From Metabacillus rhizolycopersici (GTDB lineage Bacteria > Bacillota > Bacilli > Bacillales > Bacillaceae), in NCBI RefSeq assembly GCF_020075705.1, contig NZ_JAIQUM010000017.1, positions 14,733 to 78,732 on the forward strand: a DNA stretch of 64,000 nt, given 5' to 3'. Positions 44,434-53,152 of the stretch are shown here, piece after piece. Position numbers and translations under genes: made by a program. Under the pieces are notes generated by a model that did not search any database, had not been told where the DNA came from, and saw nothing but the letters and a program-made list of their open reading frames with translations. Numbering within the stretch: position 1 is the stretch's first letter; each line of letters begins with the position of its first letter.

Positions 44434-45483
44434 TTGACTGATATAAAAATTGTCAGCTTAGGAACATTCTTACCTGGTAAACAGATTACAAATAAAGAGA
44501 TGGAAGACGTCCTTGGTATACGAGAAGATTGGATTGAATCCATGATTGGAAATGAAACAAGACATTTCGCAGTAAACTTTCAAGAAAAAACGGTTGAGTA
44601 TGATCTTATAGATTTATGTGAAAAAGCTGCTTTGGATGCATTTGAAAAATCTCCGTTAGAATCATTAGAGGAGATTGATCTCATTATTTTATCAACAGCT
44701 ACTCCAGATCATCTAATGCCCGCTACGGTAAACCTTCTAGCTGACAGACTTGGTCTACAAGGAATCCCGACGTACCAAATTCAAGCTGGTTGTTCTGGTG
44801 CATTACAAGGATTGGACGTTGCCCAACAATTTCTAAAAGCTAATCATTACAAAAATGCATTAGTTGTTGGTGGAGATGTATGTAACAAATATTTGGATCT
44901 AAACCGAGACTTTCATAAGCTTCGTTCTTCAGAATTAATTAATTATGCATTATTTGGAGATGGTGCTGGTGCTGCTATTCTAACTAAGAATACAGAAGAA
45001 CCTGGTTTTAAGCTCGTTCAAATTTCCAATAAATTCGAAGGATTAAATCGTGAGCCAGCACAAATTATGAATTGGATAGGAAGTATACCTTCAGATGTTC
45101 AAGGAATGTCTTCAAGACAAATATCGTCAAAGTATCCAGCAGCAAAAGAAGATTACAAAGCAATAGAAGAACATGTTCCTACACTAACTAAAGAAATGTT
45201 TAACACGCTATTAGAAGAAAATAATTGGGGAAAAGATAAAGTTCATCATTTTTTACCTCCACAATTAGGGTGGAATATGACGAAAAAAATTATTGACTTT
45301 GCAGATTTAGACCATGATAAAACAACTAATTGTGTTAAAGAGACTGGAAATAATGGGAATGCTTTACCCTATGTTCAGTTAGCTAAGCTGAGAGAAAAAG
45401 TAAAATTAAATGAAAAAGTAGTCGGCGTCGCTATTGAATCATCAAAGTGGATTAAAACTGGAATCGTTTTACAATATATGTAA
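44434..45483 (+). CDS. KAS III-like tetronate-forming synthase (AbyA1/RkD-type)
   Basis: 349 residues, FabH fold, beginning TDIKIVSLGTFLPGK. Nucleophile Cys120 in QAGCSGALQG. The usual HQAN motif is replaced by HHFLPPQ (His271/272) and the C-terminal block is TGNNGNALPY. FabH-like proteins of this kind, adjacent to FkbH, join a beta-ketoacyl thioester to glyceryl-S-ACP and close the tetronate ring. TTG 44434 follows AAGGAGG (44419-44425); the open frame upstream overlaps the previous gene and is not used. It is the first gene of a KASIII-FkbH-ACP-acyltransferase block in canonical order. A starter-unit priming role is the alternative. Confidence 0.8.
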   Translation: MTDIKIVSLGTFLPGKQITNKEMEDVLGIREDWIESMIGNETRHFAVNFQEKTVEYDLIDLCEKAALDAFEKSPLESLEEIDLIILSTATPDHLMPATVNLLADRLGLQGIPTYQIQAGCSGALQGLDVAQQFLKANHYKNALVVGGDVCNKYLDLNRDFHKLRSSELINYALFGDGAGAAILTKNTEEPGFKLVQISNKFEGLNREPAQIMNWIGSIPSDVQGMSSRQISSKYPAAKEDYKAIEEHVPTLTKEMFNTLLEENNWGKDKVHHFLPPQLGWNMTKKIIDFADLDHDKTTNCVKETGNNGNALPYVQLAKLREKVKLNEKVVGVAIESSKWIKTGIVLQYM

Positions 45484-45495
45484 AGGGTGGTTCTT

Positions 45496-47385
45496 ATGAA
45501 TGAGAGAGAGTTGGTAAAGCAAATAAAAAACGTAGTTAAAGATGTTCCAGACCAAGAAACATTTTCAAATATGCTGAGTTCGTTCCAAGGAATTCAATCA
45601 ATCTTAACAAAAGAAAAAATAGGTCACTTACTTCGGAAAATCAACTTTCATGACGTTACCAATTTTCATGAAGTAAAGGTTGGTCTTTTAAGTAATTTTA
45701 ACGCAGATGACCTTGCTACGTACTTAAGATTTGAATCGTTTAAAGACAACATCTTTCCTGATTTTTATGTGAGCCCGTTTAACCAGTATGTATATGAATT
45801 AATAAATAAAGATAGTCAACTATACAAGTCGAATTCTGATATTACCATTTGTTTGCTAAACGAAGAGATTATTTTTAATGAAGTAACTTCTATTACTGAC
45901 CTTGCGCAGGTGGAAGCGACGATAAATTTTAAACTATCTGAAATGGAAAGTTTAATTGAGAACTTTGTGCAGCACAATAAAGGCTTATTTATATTAAATA
46001 CGATTCCGCTAAATAAACTTACACACCAAAATATTATTGATTATCGAACGAAGGCAAATTTAAGTCGAATTTGGAGGGATTTTAACAGTCACTTGCTTTC
46101 TTTAATGGATAATTATGAACAATTAATCGTTTTAGATATTGATTTACTTTATCAGGAATCCGATGTTTTTATGCGAGACAATAAGATGCATTATTACGGA
46201 TCCATGAGCTTTTCTCAGGAGTTATTAAGTGCCATTGCGGAAGAAGTGAATAAGTTAAGTCGATCAATTCTAGGATTACAAAAAAAATGTCTTGTATTAG
46301 ACCTAGATAATACGCTCTGGGGTGGAATTATTGGAGACGCTGGTTTACATGGCATTGATTTGGGTCCAGACGATAAACCGGGCAACATTTTCTTTGATTT
46401 TCAAAAAGTTATACAAAATTTAGGTAAGCAAGGAATCTTATTAACGATTAATAGTAAAAATGAATGGTCAAATGCCGAAGAAGTTTTTAGTAAACATCCT
46501 CATTCAGTTTTGAAAGAAGAAGATTTCGTAAAAATTTGTGCGAATTGGGTACCAAAGCATGAAAATTTAAAGAGTATACAGAGTGAATTAAATATTGGTA
46601 TGAACAGCTTCGTTTTCATAGATGACAGTCCATTCGAACGAGAAATGGTAAAAAAATACTTACCAGATGTTAAGGTTCCAGAAATGCCTAAGGATCCATC
46701 TTATTATACATTGGAGCTGCTAAATAAAGGTTGGTTTAATACGATCTCACTAACAAAAGAAGACTATTCAAGAAAAGAAAAATATCAACAAATTGTTAAA
46801 ACAGAATCATTAAGAAAATCTTCCAATTCAATAGAAGATTATCTGCATGCACTTGATATTCGTGTTGAAATTGTTCAACCAAGTGATTTTACAATTCCGC
46901 GTTTGACCCAACTAACTCAAAGAACGAATCAATTTAATATGACAACACAGAGGTTACAAGAAGCAGATGTTAAAGCTATGATTCATAATCCCAAAACGCC
47001 GTTATTCGGGTTTAGTGCAGCTGATAAATTTGGTGACAATGGAATTGTTGGGACAGTATTCATTGAAGAAAGCACAATTAATAATCAGAAAATTTGGAAT
47101 ATTAATAATTTTATCATGAGTTGCCGTGTTTTTTCCAGAGGCATTGAAACAGCCGTATTAAATTATCTATTTACTAGAGCTAAGTTTGAGAATGTTGATA
47201 AAGTTGTTGGATATTATATCCCTTCTAAAAAGAATCATATCGTAAAAGACCTTTATATAAACTATGGATTTGAAGCGGTAAATGAACAATCTAGCAAACT
47301 AAGTTTTGTGTATGATCTAGATGAATTTAAATTGAAAGAAGTACCTTGGATTCAATTGAACTCACAAGAGGAGGTCGTAAAATGA
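45496..47385 (+). CDS. FkbH-like glyceryl-ACP synthase
   Basis: 629 residues. The N-terminal half (1-255) resembles the SGNH-like region of long FkbH proteins. The HAD-type domain has CLVLDLDNTLWGGIIGD with Asp269 and Asp271, and FIDDSPFEREMV further on. A GNAT-like C-terminal region (about 450-610) completes the family layout. FkbH proteins take 1,3-bisphosphoglycerate, remove phosphate and load the glyceryl unit onto an ACP. The true start is ATG 45496, behind AAAGGGTGG. The stop overlaps the next ATG (ATGA at 47382), coupling it to its ACP partner. Confidence 0.9.
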   Translation: MNERELVKQIKNVVKDVPDQETFSNMLSSFQGIQSILTKEKIGHLLRKINFHDVTNFHEVKVGLLSNFNADDLATYLRFESFKDNIFPDFYVSPFNQYVYELINKDSQLYKSNSDITICLLNEEIIFNEVTSITDLAQVEATINFKLSEMESLIENFVQHNKGLFILNTIPLNKLTHQNIIDYRTKANLSRIWRDFNSHLLSLMDNYEQLIVLDIDLLYQESDVFMRDNKMHYYGSMSFSQELLSAIAEEVNKLSRSILGLQKKCLVLDLDNTLWGGIIGDAGLHGIDLGPDDKPGNIFFDFQKVIQNLGKQGILLTINSKNEWSNAEEVFSKHPHSVLKEEDFVKICANWVPKHENLKSIQSELNIGMNSFVFIDDSPFEREMVKKYLPDVKVPEMPKDPSYYTLELLNKGWFNTISLTKEDYSRKEKYQQIVKTESLRKSSNSIEDYLHALDIRVEIVQPSDFTIPRLTQLTQRTNQFNMTTQRLQEADVKAMIHNPKTPLFGFSAADKFGDNGIVGTVFIEESTINNQKIWNINNFIMSCRVFSRGIETAVLNYLFTRAKFENVDKVVGYYIPSKKNHIVKDLYINYGFEAVNEQSSKLSFVYDLDEFKLKEVPWIQLNSQEEVVK

Positions 47386-47618
47386 TTGTAACTAGCACCC
47401 TGGCAGAACTGCTTGCTGACATTTTAGAAATAGAGGAACAAGATCTTAATTTTAATATGAAGCTATCTGATTTTGAGAATTGGGATTCTGTCAATAGTTT
47501 ACGTATTCTCACTCATATCGAAGATGAATTTCATGTGCGGTTAAGCATGGAGCAGTATTCTAAAGTCCAAACAGTTGAAGAACTTAGGGCATTAATTGAG
47601 GAAATGAGTAATGAGTAA
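47382..47618 (+). CDS. Acyl carrier protein for the glyceryl unit
   Basis: 78 residues; attachment motif NWDSVNSL with Ser36. The ATG overlaps the FkbH stop codon by 4 bases, with AAGAGGAGG upstream; the frame extends to 47346, inside FkbH, but that has no RBS. It differs in sequence from the ACP at 42540, so the locus has separate carriers for chain and C3 unit. It overlaps the acyltransferase gene by 8 bp. FkbH-ACP coupling is characteristic of glyceryl-S-ACP formation in tetronate pathways. Confidence 0.9.
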   Translation: MIVTSTLAELLADILEIEEQDLNFNMKLSDFENWDSVNSLRILTHIEDEFHVRLSMEQYSKVQTVEELRALIEEMSNE

Positions 47619-48375
47619 TGAAATCTTACATTTTCCTAAACAAAGAAAACACACGTATCATTTTTTAGATCATGCAAAAGAATTTAGTCCAGTTTATTTG
47701 AGTATAGATGTAGATTTTTACAACATTCAAAAGGTTAGAAAAAACTTAGTTACTGAAAAGAAAATCAAAATTAGTTATATCGCTTTTATTATTAAAGGTA
47801 TTTCGGAAGTGCTAAGAAAATATCCAAAAGCAAATTCGGCTGTAAAAGGGTCTTTGTTTCCTAAAATTGCTTTTTACGAGGACATTATTGCAAAGTTTAC
47901 ACTTGATAAAACCATTGATAATGAGAGAGTCGTTCTTGCAGGTAAAGTAATAAACAGTGATCATAAATCGCTTGAAGAGATTCAGGAAGATTTAGAGTAC
48001 TACAAAAACTCAACATTCCAAGAGGTAGACGAGTTTCAACCAATTCAAAAACTACACTCTCTGCCTACGTGGCTAGGAAATATGATTTATAAAAAAACAG
48101 TTGGTGATTTAAAAAAGCGCCATACCATTCAAGGAACTTTTACGATAACTTCATTAGGACATAGACCAATAAAACATTTCTATCCTATAACTTCTGCTAC
48201 ATTATGTTTTGGTATAGGGGCTATTGAAGAAAAGACAAAAGTAATAAACAATACCATTGAAATTCGACCAATAATGCCAATATGTTTAACTTTTGATCAT
48301 AGAGCAATCGATGGAGCACTTGCAGCTGACATTTTAACAGGAATAAAAAATCAATTGGAAAATTGGGGGAATTAA
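47611..48375 (+). CDS. Stand-alone E2-type acyltransferase (AbyA4/Agg4-like)
   Basis: 254 residues, the catalytic domain of 2-oxoacid dehydrogenase E2 only. Active-site motif FDHRAIDGA with His230 and Asp234; GTFTITSLG and CFGIGAIEEK are further E2 blocks. It has no lipoyl domain and no E1/E3-binding domain, and there is no E1 or E3 gene, so it is not part of a dehydrogenase complex. In agglomerin and abyssomicin pathways such proteins acetylate the hydroxymethyl group of the tetronate ring before elimination. It overlaps the glyceryl-ACP gene by 8 bp. Confidence 0.85.
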   Translation: MSNEILHFPKQRKHTYHFLDHAKEFSPVYLSIDVDFYNIQKVRKNLVTEKKIKISYIAFIIKGISEVLRKYPKANSAVKGSLFPKIAFYEDIIAKFTLDKTIDNERVVLAGKVINSDHKSLEEIQEDLEYYKNSTFQEVDEFQPIQKLHSLPTWLGNMIYKKTVGDLKKRHTIQGTFTITSLGHRPIKHFYPITSATLCFGIGAIEEKTKVINNTIEIRPIMPICLTFDHRAIDGALAADILTGIKNQLENWGN

Positions 48376-48376
48376 A

Positions 48377-49873
48377 TTGGCGAAGCGTCCCAAAAAAGAC
48401 AAATATGATGTTATTGTTGTTGGTTCCGGAATGGGAGGGTTAGGTGCAGCTGTATTCTTAGCACAAGAGGGATACTCAGTATTAGTGGTAGAGCGCCATA
48501 ATCGAGCTGGCGGATATGCCCATTCATTCCGTCGAAAAAAATATACGTTTGATTCAGCAGTAAGGATTGTTGCAGGAGCAAAAGAAGAGGGCTTATTATA
48601 TGAGCTTTTAAAGAAAGCTGGGCTGGGAGATAAGTTAGATTTCCAACGAATAGATGAAATTTTTTCGGTCTATTATCCAGATCAAAATTTTACTGTTCCG
48701 CGCACCACACAAGGCTTAGTAGAAACATACAGTAGAATCTTCCCTCATGAAAAAGAGAATATTCGAAGATTAGTTAGTGAAATGGAAAAGTTGTATATAG
48801 CAACAATGGAACTTTTGCAATCGAGAGACCCGATGAAAATGTTATCAAATGAAACCATTATGAGATATAGAACAATGACATTTCATGATATGGTCGCTTC
48901 TTTCATAAAAGATCCGAAAGCTGTCTATGCTTTTTCAGCCCTATGGGTTTATTATGGAACTCCGCCAACAAAAGGAAGTGCAATGTTTTTTGCCTATGCC
49001 CTTATGAGCTATTTTAAAGAAGATATCTACTATTTAAAAGGTAGCTTCCAAAATCTTGCTGATGCTTTTGTTGACCGTGTCCATGAGTTGGGTGGAGAGG
49101 TTTGTTTAAGAAATGAAGTCAAAAGAATCGAAGTTGAAGGAAAACGCGTTAAGGGTGTTCATTTATCTACTGGAGAGTATGTTGAAGCACCAATTGTCGT
49201 CTGCAATGGTGATTTAACAAAAATGATGCATGAATTAGTTGGGGAAGAATTTTTTTCCGCACGCTATAAGAAGCGGATCGCTCGCTTAAGTTACTCTATT
49301 TCAGCTTTCGAAGTGTTTTTGGGAGTAGATTATCCATTAGAAGAGCTTGATTTGGCTCACGAGACTTTCTTGTATACCGATTATAATTATGATGAATTCT
49401 TTAATAAACATCAAAATCTTAAAGAGTTAGGTGTTGACGGTATAAGCGGGATTGGGATTACGACTCCGACATTAGTTGATAAAACACTAGCTCCAGAAGG
49501 AAAGCATACTTCTGTCATTACGACTTTAGTTCCATATGACATCGGGACGGATTGGAAAGATGTCAAAGATCAATATCAAGATAAGCTAATTAACATGGCT
49601 GAAGCAGTTATACCAAATTTATCGAAGCATATTGATTTTGTCGAATCAGGTTCGCCTACAACAATGGAGAGGTATACAAATAATAGCAATGGCGCGATTT
49701 ATGGCTGGGAACAAAATATGCAACAAATGACTGCTAGACCTCAGCATGAAACGCCAATTGAAGGATTATACCTCTCTGGGCAATGGACAGATGCGGGCGG
49801 TGGAGTTGTATCAGTACTTTTATCAAGCTATAAGCTTCTTGAAAAATTAACAAAAACAAAAGTCGGTGTTTAG
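48377..49873 (+). CDS. CrtI-like FAD-dependent desaturase/isomerase
   Basis: 498 residues, phytoene desaturase/CrtISO family. N-terminal FAD motif VGSGMGGLGAAVFLA (residues 16-30) with VVERHNRAGGYAHSF; C-terminal FAD motif LYLSGQWTDAGGGV. No carotenoid genes (crtB, crtE, crtM) are nearby, so a role in carotenogenesis is unlikely. Homologues in type II polyene and ladderane clusters act on ACP- or PKS-derived chains as desaturases or double-bond isomerases. TTG 48377 follows GGGGGA with a 1-bp gap after the acyltransferase stop. Confidence 0.85.
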   Translation: MAKRPKKDKYDVIVVGSGMGGLGAAVFLAQEGYSVLVVERHNRAGGYAHSFRRKKYTFDSAVRIVAGAKEEGLLYELLKKAGLGDKLDFQRIDEIFSVYYPDQNFTVPRTTQGLVETYSRIFPHEKENIRRLVSEMEKLYIATMELLQSRDPMKMLSNETIMRYRTMTFHDMVASFIKDPKAVYAFSALWVYYGTPPTKGSAMFFAYALMSYFKEDIYYLKGSFQNLADAFVDRVHELGGEVCLRNEVKRIEVEGKRVKGVHLSTGEYVEAPIVVCNGDLTKMMHELVGEEFFSARYKKRIARLSYSISAFEVFLGVDYPLEELDLAHETFLYTDYNYDEFFNKHQNLKELGVDGISGIGITTPTLVDKTLAPEGKHTSVITTLVPYDIGTDWKDVKDQYQDKLINMAEAVIPNLSKHIDFVESGSPTTMERYTNNSNGAIYGWEQNMQQMTARPQHETPIEGLYLSGQWTDAGGGVVSVLLSSYKLLEKLTKTKVGV

Positions 49874-49883
49874 GAGAGAGATA

Positions 49884-50666
49884 ATGAGTTGCATTAAAAC
49901 GGTATTAAATGATGACACTGCGACGGCTTATATTTATTTAGATTCTAAAGAAACCAAAAATAGCTTAGATGTGGCTCTTACAACATCATTATTAGAAGAA
50001 GTAAAAAAAGCAAATAATAGTTCATCTATTAAAACGATTGTTTTCCTTAGTGAACATCGAGCTTTCTTTTCAAGCGGCCCATCGTTGCCAGGTTTGCTTG
50101 AAATAGCTGAAAATCAAAACGATGAAGAATTAAAGAATATAGTAGAAAATCTAAATGAATTAATCACTCAAATCTATTATTCTCCTAAAATCACGATTGT
50201 AGGATTTAATGGTTATGCCTATGGTGGAGGATTAAATGTATTTTTAGGATGTGACTATCGTGTAGCGGTAGAGCGTACGAAATTCATTGAAAATTTCCAC
50301 AAAATGGGCGTTACATCTGATCTAAGCAGCAGTTATTTTCTTCCTCGACTCATCGGTATGACAAGGACAATGTCCATTATATTATCAGGTGATCTGTTTA
50401 CAGCTTGGGATGCAAAGGATTGGGGCTTATTTAATGAGGTATTTTCAACAAATAAAGAAATGAAGAGCCATATCGAAACATTTTGTGAAAAAATAAATGA
50501 AGATGATTTCACAGCTATTCAGATGACAAAACAATTAGTAAAACAATCATTCCAAAATGGTCTCGAAAAGCAGCTTGAGATAGAAAGTAAAGCGTTGCGT
50601 GATAGTTTTAAAAACAAAGAAGTTGTTAAAAGGTTAAGGTCAATTTTAGACTATTCTATCATTTGA
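49884..50666 (+). CDS. Enoyl-CoA hydratase/isomerase family protein
   Basis: 260-residue crotonase-fold protein. Oxyanion-hole blocks HRAFFSSGPSLPGL (residues 52-65) and NGYAYGGGLNVFLGCDYRVA (near 112-131) are clear. The two catalytic glutamates of true hydratases are not evident at their usual places, so isomerase, lyase or another crotonase reaction is possible. Start ATG 49884 follows AGGAGAGAG. In trans-acting PKS systems crotonases dehydrate or shift double bonds; there is no HMG synthase here, so beta-branching is unlikely. Its place between the CrtI-like and FabZ-like genes suggests a role in setting double bonds. Confidence 0.8.
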   Translation: MSCIKTVLNDDTATAYIYLDSKETKNSLDVALTTSLLEEVKKANNSSSIKTIVFLSEHRAFFSSGPSLPGLLEIAENQNDEELKNIVENLNELITQIYYSPKITIVGFNGYAYGGGLNVFLGCDYRVAVERTKFIENFHKMGVTSDLSSSYFLPRLIGMTRTMSIILSGDLFTAWDAKDWGLFNEVFSTNKEMKSHIETFCEKINEDDFTAIQMTKQLVKQSFQNGLEKQLEIESKALRDSFKNKEVVKRLRSILDYSII

Positions 50667-50682
50667 AAAGGAGTTAAGCATA

Positions 50683-51162
50683 ATGTCAATTGCAATGTTA
50701 GAAAAAGTAAACATTACTCCAGATCAAGTTTTATTACAAGAACCTCCATTCTTATTTATTGATAAAATTGTCGAAGTTAGTAAAGAAGAAATCACTTGCT
50801 TAAAACTACTAGCTCATAATGAACCGTACTTTTTGGGCCATTTTCCAAAAAATCCTGTCCTTCCAGGAGTTTTAATGATTGAAATGGCGGCGCAGGCAAG
50901 TCTTATCCTTACTACGTTCATCCAAAATGAATTTAATTTTGAAGATGAATCAGAGTCTAAGCAACTTGGCTATCTGGTTAAGGCAAATAAATTTACTTTT
51001 TATAATCAAGCGAAACCAGGTGATTCTCTAAAAATCAAAGTGAAACTGACAGAAAATGTAGGGAATTACTTTACAGCTAGTTCAAGTATTACCTTTCATG
51101 ATAATGGTGGAAAAGTGGCTAAAGGGGAATTAGTATTCTATCTTCCAAAAACTGAGGAGTGA
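50683..51162 (+). CDS. FabZ-like 3-hydroxyacyl-ACP dehydratase
   Basis: 159 residues, hotdog fold. Start of domain LLQEPPFLFIDKI, catalytic His in FLGHFPKNPVLPG and catalytic Glu in MIEMAAQ, the classical FabZ pair. Expected to dehydrate the 3-hydroxyacyl-ACP made by the FabG-like enzyme. No enoyl reductase is encoded in the locus, so double bonds should remain and a polyene can build up. RBS AAAAGGAG. Confidence 0.9.
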   Translation: MSIAMLEKVNITPDQVLLQEPPFLFIDKIVEVSKEEITCLKLLAHNEPYFLGHFPKNPVLPGVLMIEMAAQASLILTTFIQNEFNFEDESESKQLGYLVKANKFTFYNQAKPGDSLKIKVKLTENVGNYFTASSSITFHDNGGKVAKGELVFYLPKTEE

Positions 51163-51166
51163 TGAC

Positions 51167-52372
51167 ATGTACGATAAAGACGTTGTTATTGTTGGTAGTG
51201 GCCCAGGAGGAGCATTACTTGGTTTTTTATTAGCAAAATCAGGAGTAGATGTACTGGTTATTGAAAAGAGTGCAAGTTTAAAAAGAGATTTTCGAGGAGA
51301 AACGATTGCACCTGGTTCTGTACACATTTTAAAACGTTTAGGAATTCTCGACAAAATTCCAAGCGATGCGTATTTAAAAGTACAGCAGCTAATTATGTAT
51401 GATAAAGATGACCAATTACTAAATATCGATTTTCATAATTTCGAGCATGAACAGAAATATGGGATTGATATTCCACAGCCTACAATTTTGAATACTATCT
51501 TAAATGAAGCTAGTCAGTATAAAAACTTTTTGTACCTAAATGATACGAGTTGTGTAGATTTAATTGAGAATTCGTCAGGGGAAGTAACTGGTATCAAATG
51601 TAAAAAAGGGTCTGAAAGTTTCGAAGTGAAATGTCGTTTAGTCGTTGGTGCGGACGGAAGATTCAGTACAATTCGAAAATTGTCTCGCCTGAACTTTAAA
51701 AAAGAAGGCTATCAACGTGACTTAGTTTGGCTGAAAGTTCCTAAACCTCAAGGGTGGGTGGATGCAAATATTATTAAAGTTGATCGTGACGATCATTTAA
51801 TCATTTTGCCAACGTATCCAGATTTATTGAGAATTGGAACTTATGTGGAAAAAGATGGCCTTTCTGCAGCCCGTACTCTTGGTTTAGAACATTTTAAGCA
51901 AAGAGTCATAGCAATAGAACCTAAGTTAGAAGATACGATCAATGAACATATAAAAGATTGGAAAGATACAACGTTTCTAGAGATTTTTTCAACTCATGTT
52001 CCTAAATGGTCTAGAGATGGACTAATTTTAATTGGTGATGCGGCTCATACTTTATCGCCAGTTTTAGGACAAGGTGTAAATGTAGCCATGCAAGATGCAG
52101 TAGAATTAGCGCCATATATTGAAAAAGCACTTCAATCTCAAAAAGAAGAAGATTTTTCTCTAAAAAGTGAAGCTTTTATTGAATTTGAGGAGAAAAGACA
52201 AAAAAATGTGTCTTTTGTAGCTAAATTTCAGGAAGAGCAAGAAAAAAGATTAGGTGCAAGAACAGATGAAGAATGTAATGAAAGAAAAACAAGCATGAAG
52301 CTAATCGACAGCAACCCGCTTAAGTATCGCATGATGAGTCCAGTCCAGTATGGTATTGCTTTAGAGATATAA
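51167..52372 (+). CDS. FAD-dependent monooxygenase (group A)
   Basis: 401 residues. GxGxxG in IVGSGPGGALLGFLLA (residues 7-22), DG motif VVGADGRFSTIRK and the GD motif LIGDAAHTLSPVLGQGVNVAMQDA identify a PHBH-type flavoprotein monooxygenase (FAD_binding_3). No halogenase WxWxIP motif is seen. Only 4 bp separate it from the FabZ-like gene. Likely a tailoring hydroxylase or epoxidase acting on the polyene or ring; geranylgeranyl-reductase-like chemistry is the alternative. Confidence 0.83.
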   Translation: MYDKDVVIVGSGPGGALLGFLLAKSGVDVLVIEKSASLKRDFRGETIAPGSVHILKRLGILDKIPSDAYLKVQQLIMYDKDDQLLNIDFHNFEHEQKYGIDIPQPTILNTILNEASQYKNFLYLNDTSCVDLIENSSGEVTGIKCKKGSESFEVKCRLVVGADGRFSTIRKLSRLNFKKEGYQRDLVWLKVPKPQGWVDANIIKVDRDDHLIILPTYPDLLRIGTYVEKDGLSAARTLGLEHFKQRVIAIEPKLEDTINEHIKDWKDTTFLEIFSTHVPKWSRDGLILIGDAAHTLSPVLGQGVNVAMQDAVELAPYIEKALQSQKEEDFSLKSEAFIEFEEKRQKNVSFVAKFQEEQEKRLGARTDEECNERKTSMKLIDSNPLKYRMMSPVQYGIALEI

Positions 52373-52390
52373 AAGGAGGAGAAGGATAAG

Positions 52391-52774
52391 ATGATCTACG
52401 GTATTGGAGTAGATTCCGTTGAAATTAGCAGGATTGAAGCAATATATGACAAAAGGCCCGAAATCTTAATCAATCAAATACTGACAGAATCCGAAAAAGA
52501 ACAATTCAATCAAATAAAGCAAAAAAAGAGAAAAATGGAATGGTTAGCTGGGAGATTCAGCGCTAAGGAATCTATGTCTAAGGCCATTGGAACAGGTGTT
52601 TGTGAGACATTTAGCTTTAAAGACGGTGAAATATTATCCGGCCAAAACGCAAAGCCTGTTTTTCTTCTTTCAGAAAAAACGTTGAAGGTCCTTCCTCTTG
52701 GAATAAAGATACATGTAAGTATTACGCATACACGGACAACAGCTTCATCAATCGTCATATTAGATGAGAATTAG
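52391..52774 (+). CDS. Holo-ACP synthase (AcpS-type phosphopantetheinyl transferase)
   Basis: 127 residues, the compact AcpS form. IYGIGVDSVEISRIE (residues 2-16) holds the Mg-binding Asp, and LAGRFSAKESMSKAIGTG is the second signature with Glu. It transfers 4'-phosphopantetheine to Ser of ACPs. As the cell needs its own acpS elsewhere, this is probably a second copy dedicated to the two ACPs of the locus. RBS AAAAGGAGGAG. Last gene before a 378-bp gap. Confidence 0.9.
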   Translation: MIYGIGVDSVEISRIEAIYDKRPEILINQILTESEKEQFNQIKQKKRKMEWLAGRFSAKESMSKAIGTGVCETFSFKDGEILSGQNAKPVFLLSEKTLKVLPLGIKIHVSITHTRTTASSIVILDEN

Positions 52775-53152
52775 CGGTATGATTTGAATTAATATTATAG
52801 ATAGAATTTTTCAGGTAATAAAACAGAAAGAAAACGCAATCCGTCTTGTTTTCTCTTAATTTAAAGATAGTTATTTCAAACTGTATGAAACAATGATAAG
52901 ACATCTCTACCTTTTTGAAGAGCCATTCATATAAAAATTCAAGAGGTGGAGATGTTTCACTTGTAGAGTCTTGTTAATCAAAATACTTTTAAGGTGATCA
53001 AACTTAATATGGAGTTTAAGTTAAGACTAAAAAAATAAATGTAAAGAGTATAGAAAAAGTTCTTTATAAGACTTAAAGGAAGCTACATTAGGTTCAAAAT
53101 AGTATGACGCCATTTCTGTACGTAAATTGGGGAGTTTGAAAGGAGAAAAATA
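52775..53152. other. Intergenic region between acpS and accB with inverted repeat
   Basis: 378 bp without a gene. Contains an 18-19 bp imperfect inverted repeat (52901-52919 and 52938-52955; ACATCTCTACCT ... AGGTGGAGATGT). A promoter for the acc genes is expected near 53050-53130. Confidence 0.55.
52901..52955. repeat. Imperfect inverted repeat
   Basis: ACATCTCTACCTTTTTGAA pairs with TTCAAGAGGTGGAGATGT around an 18-base loop. It could terminate the PKS operon or be a short mobile-element remnant. Confidence 0.5.

Noticed and set aside
47611..48375. E2 component of a pyruvate or branched-chain 2-oxoacid dehydrogenase
   Set aside because: No lipoyl or peripheral-subunit-binding domain, no E1 or E3 gene, and it overlaps an FkbH-linked ACP gene.
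48377..49873. Carotenoid desaturase of a C30 or C40 pathway
   Set aside because: No phytoene or squalene synthase gene in the neighbourhood; context is polyketide.
38395..52774. Aryl polyene or ladderane cluster
   Set aside because: The KS, KR, DH and CrtI-like genes would fit, but FkbH, glyceryl-ACP, the tetronate-type KASIII and the E2-type acyltransferase are not part of those systems, and no aryl ammonia-lyase or AMP-ligase is present.
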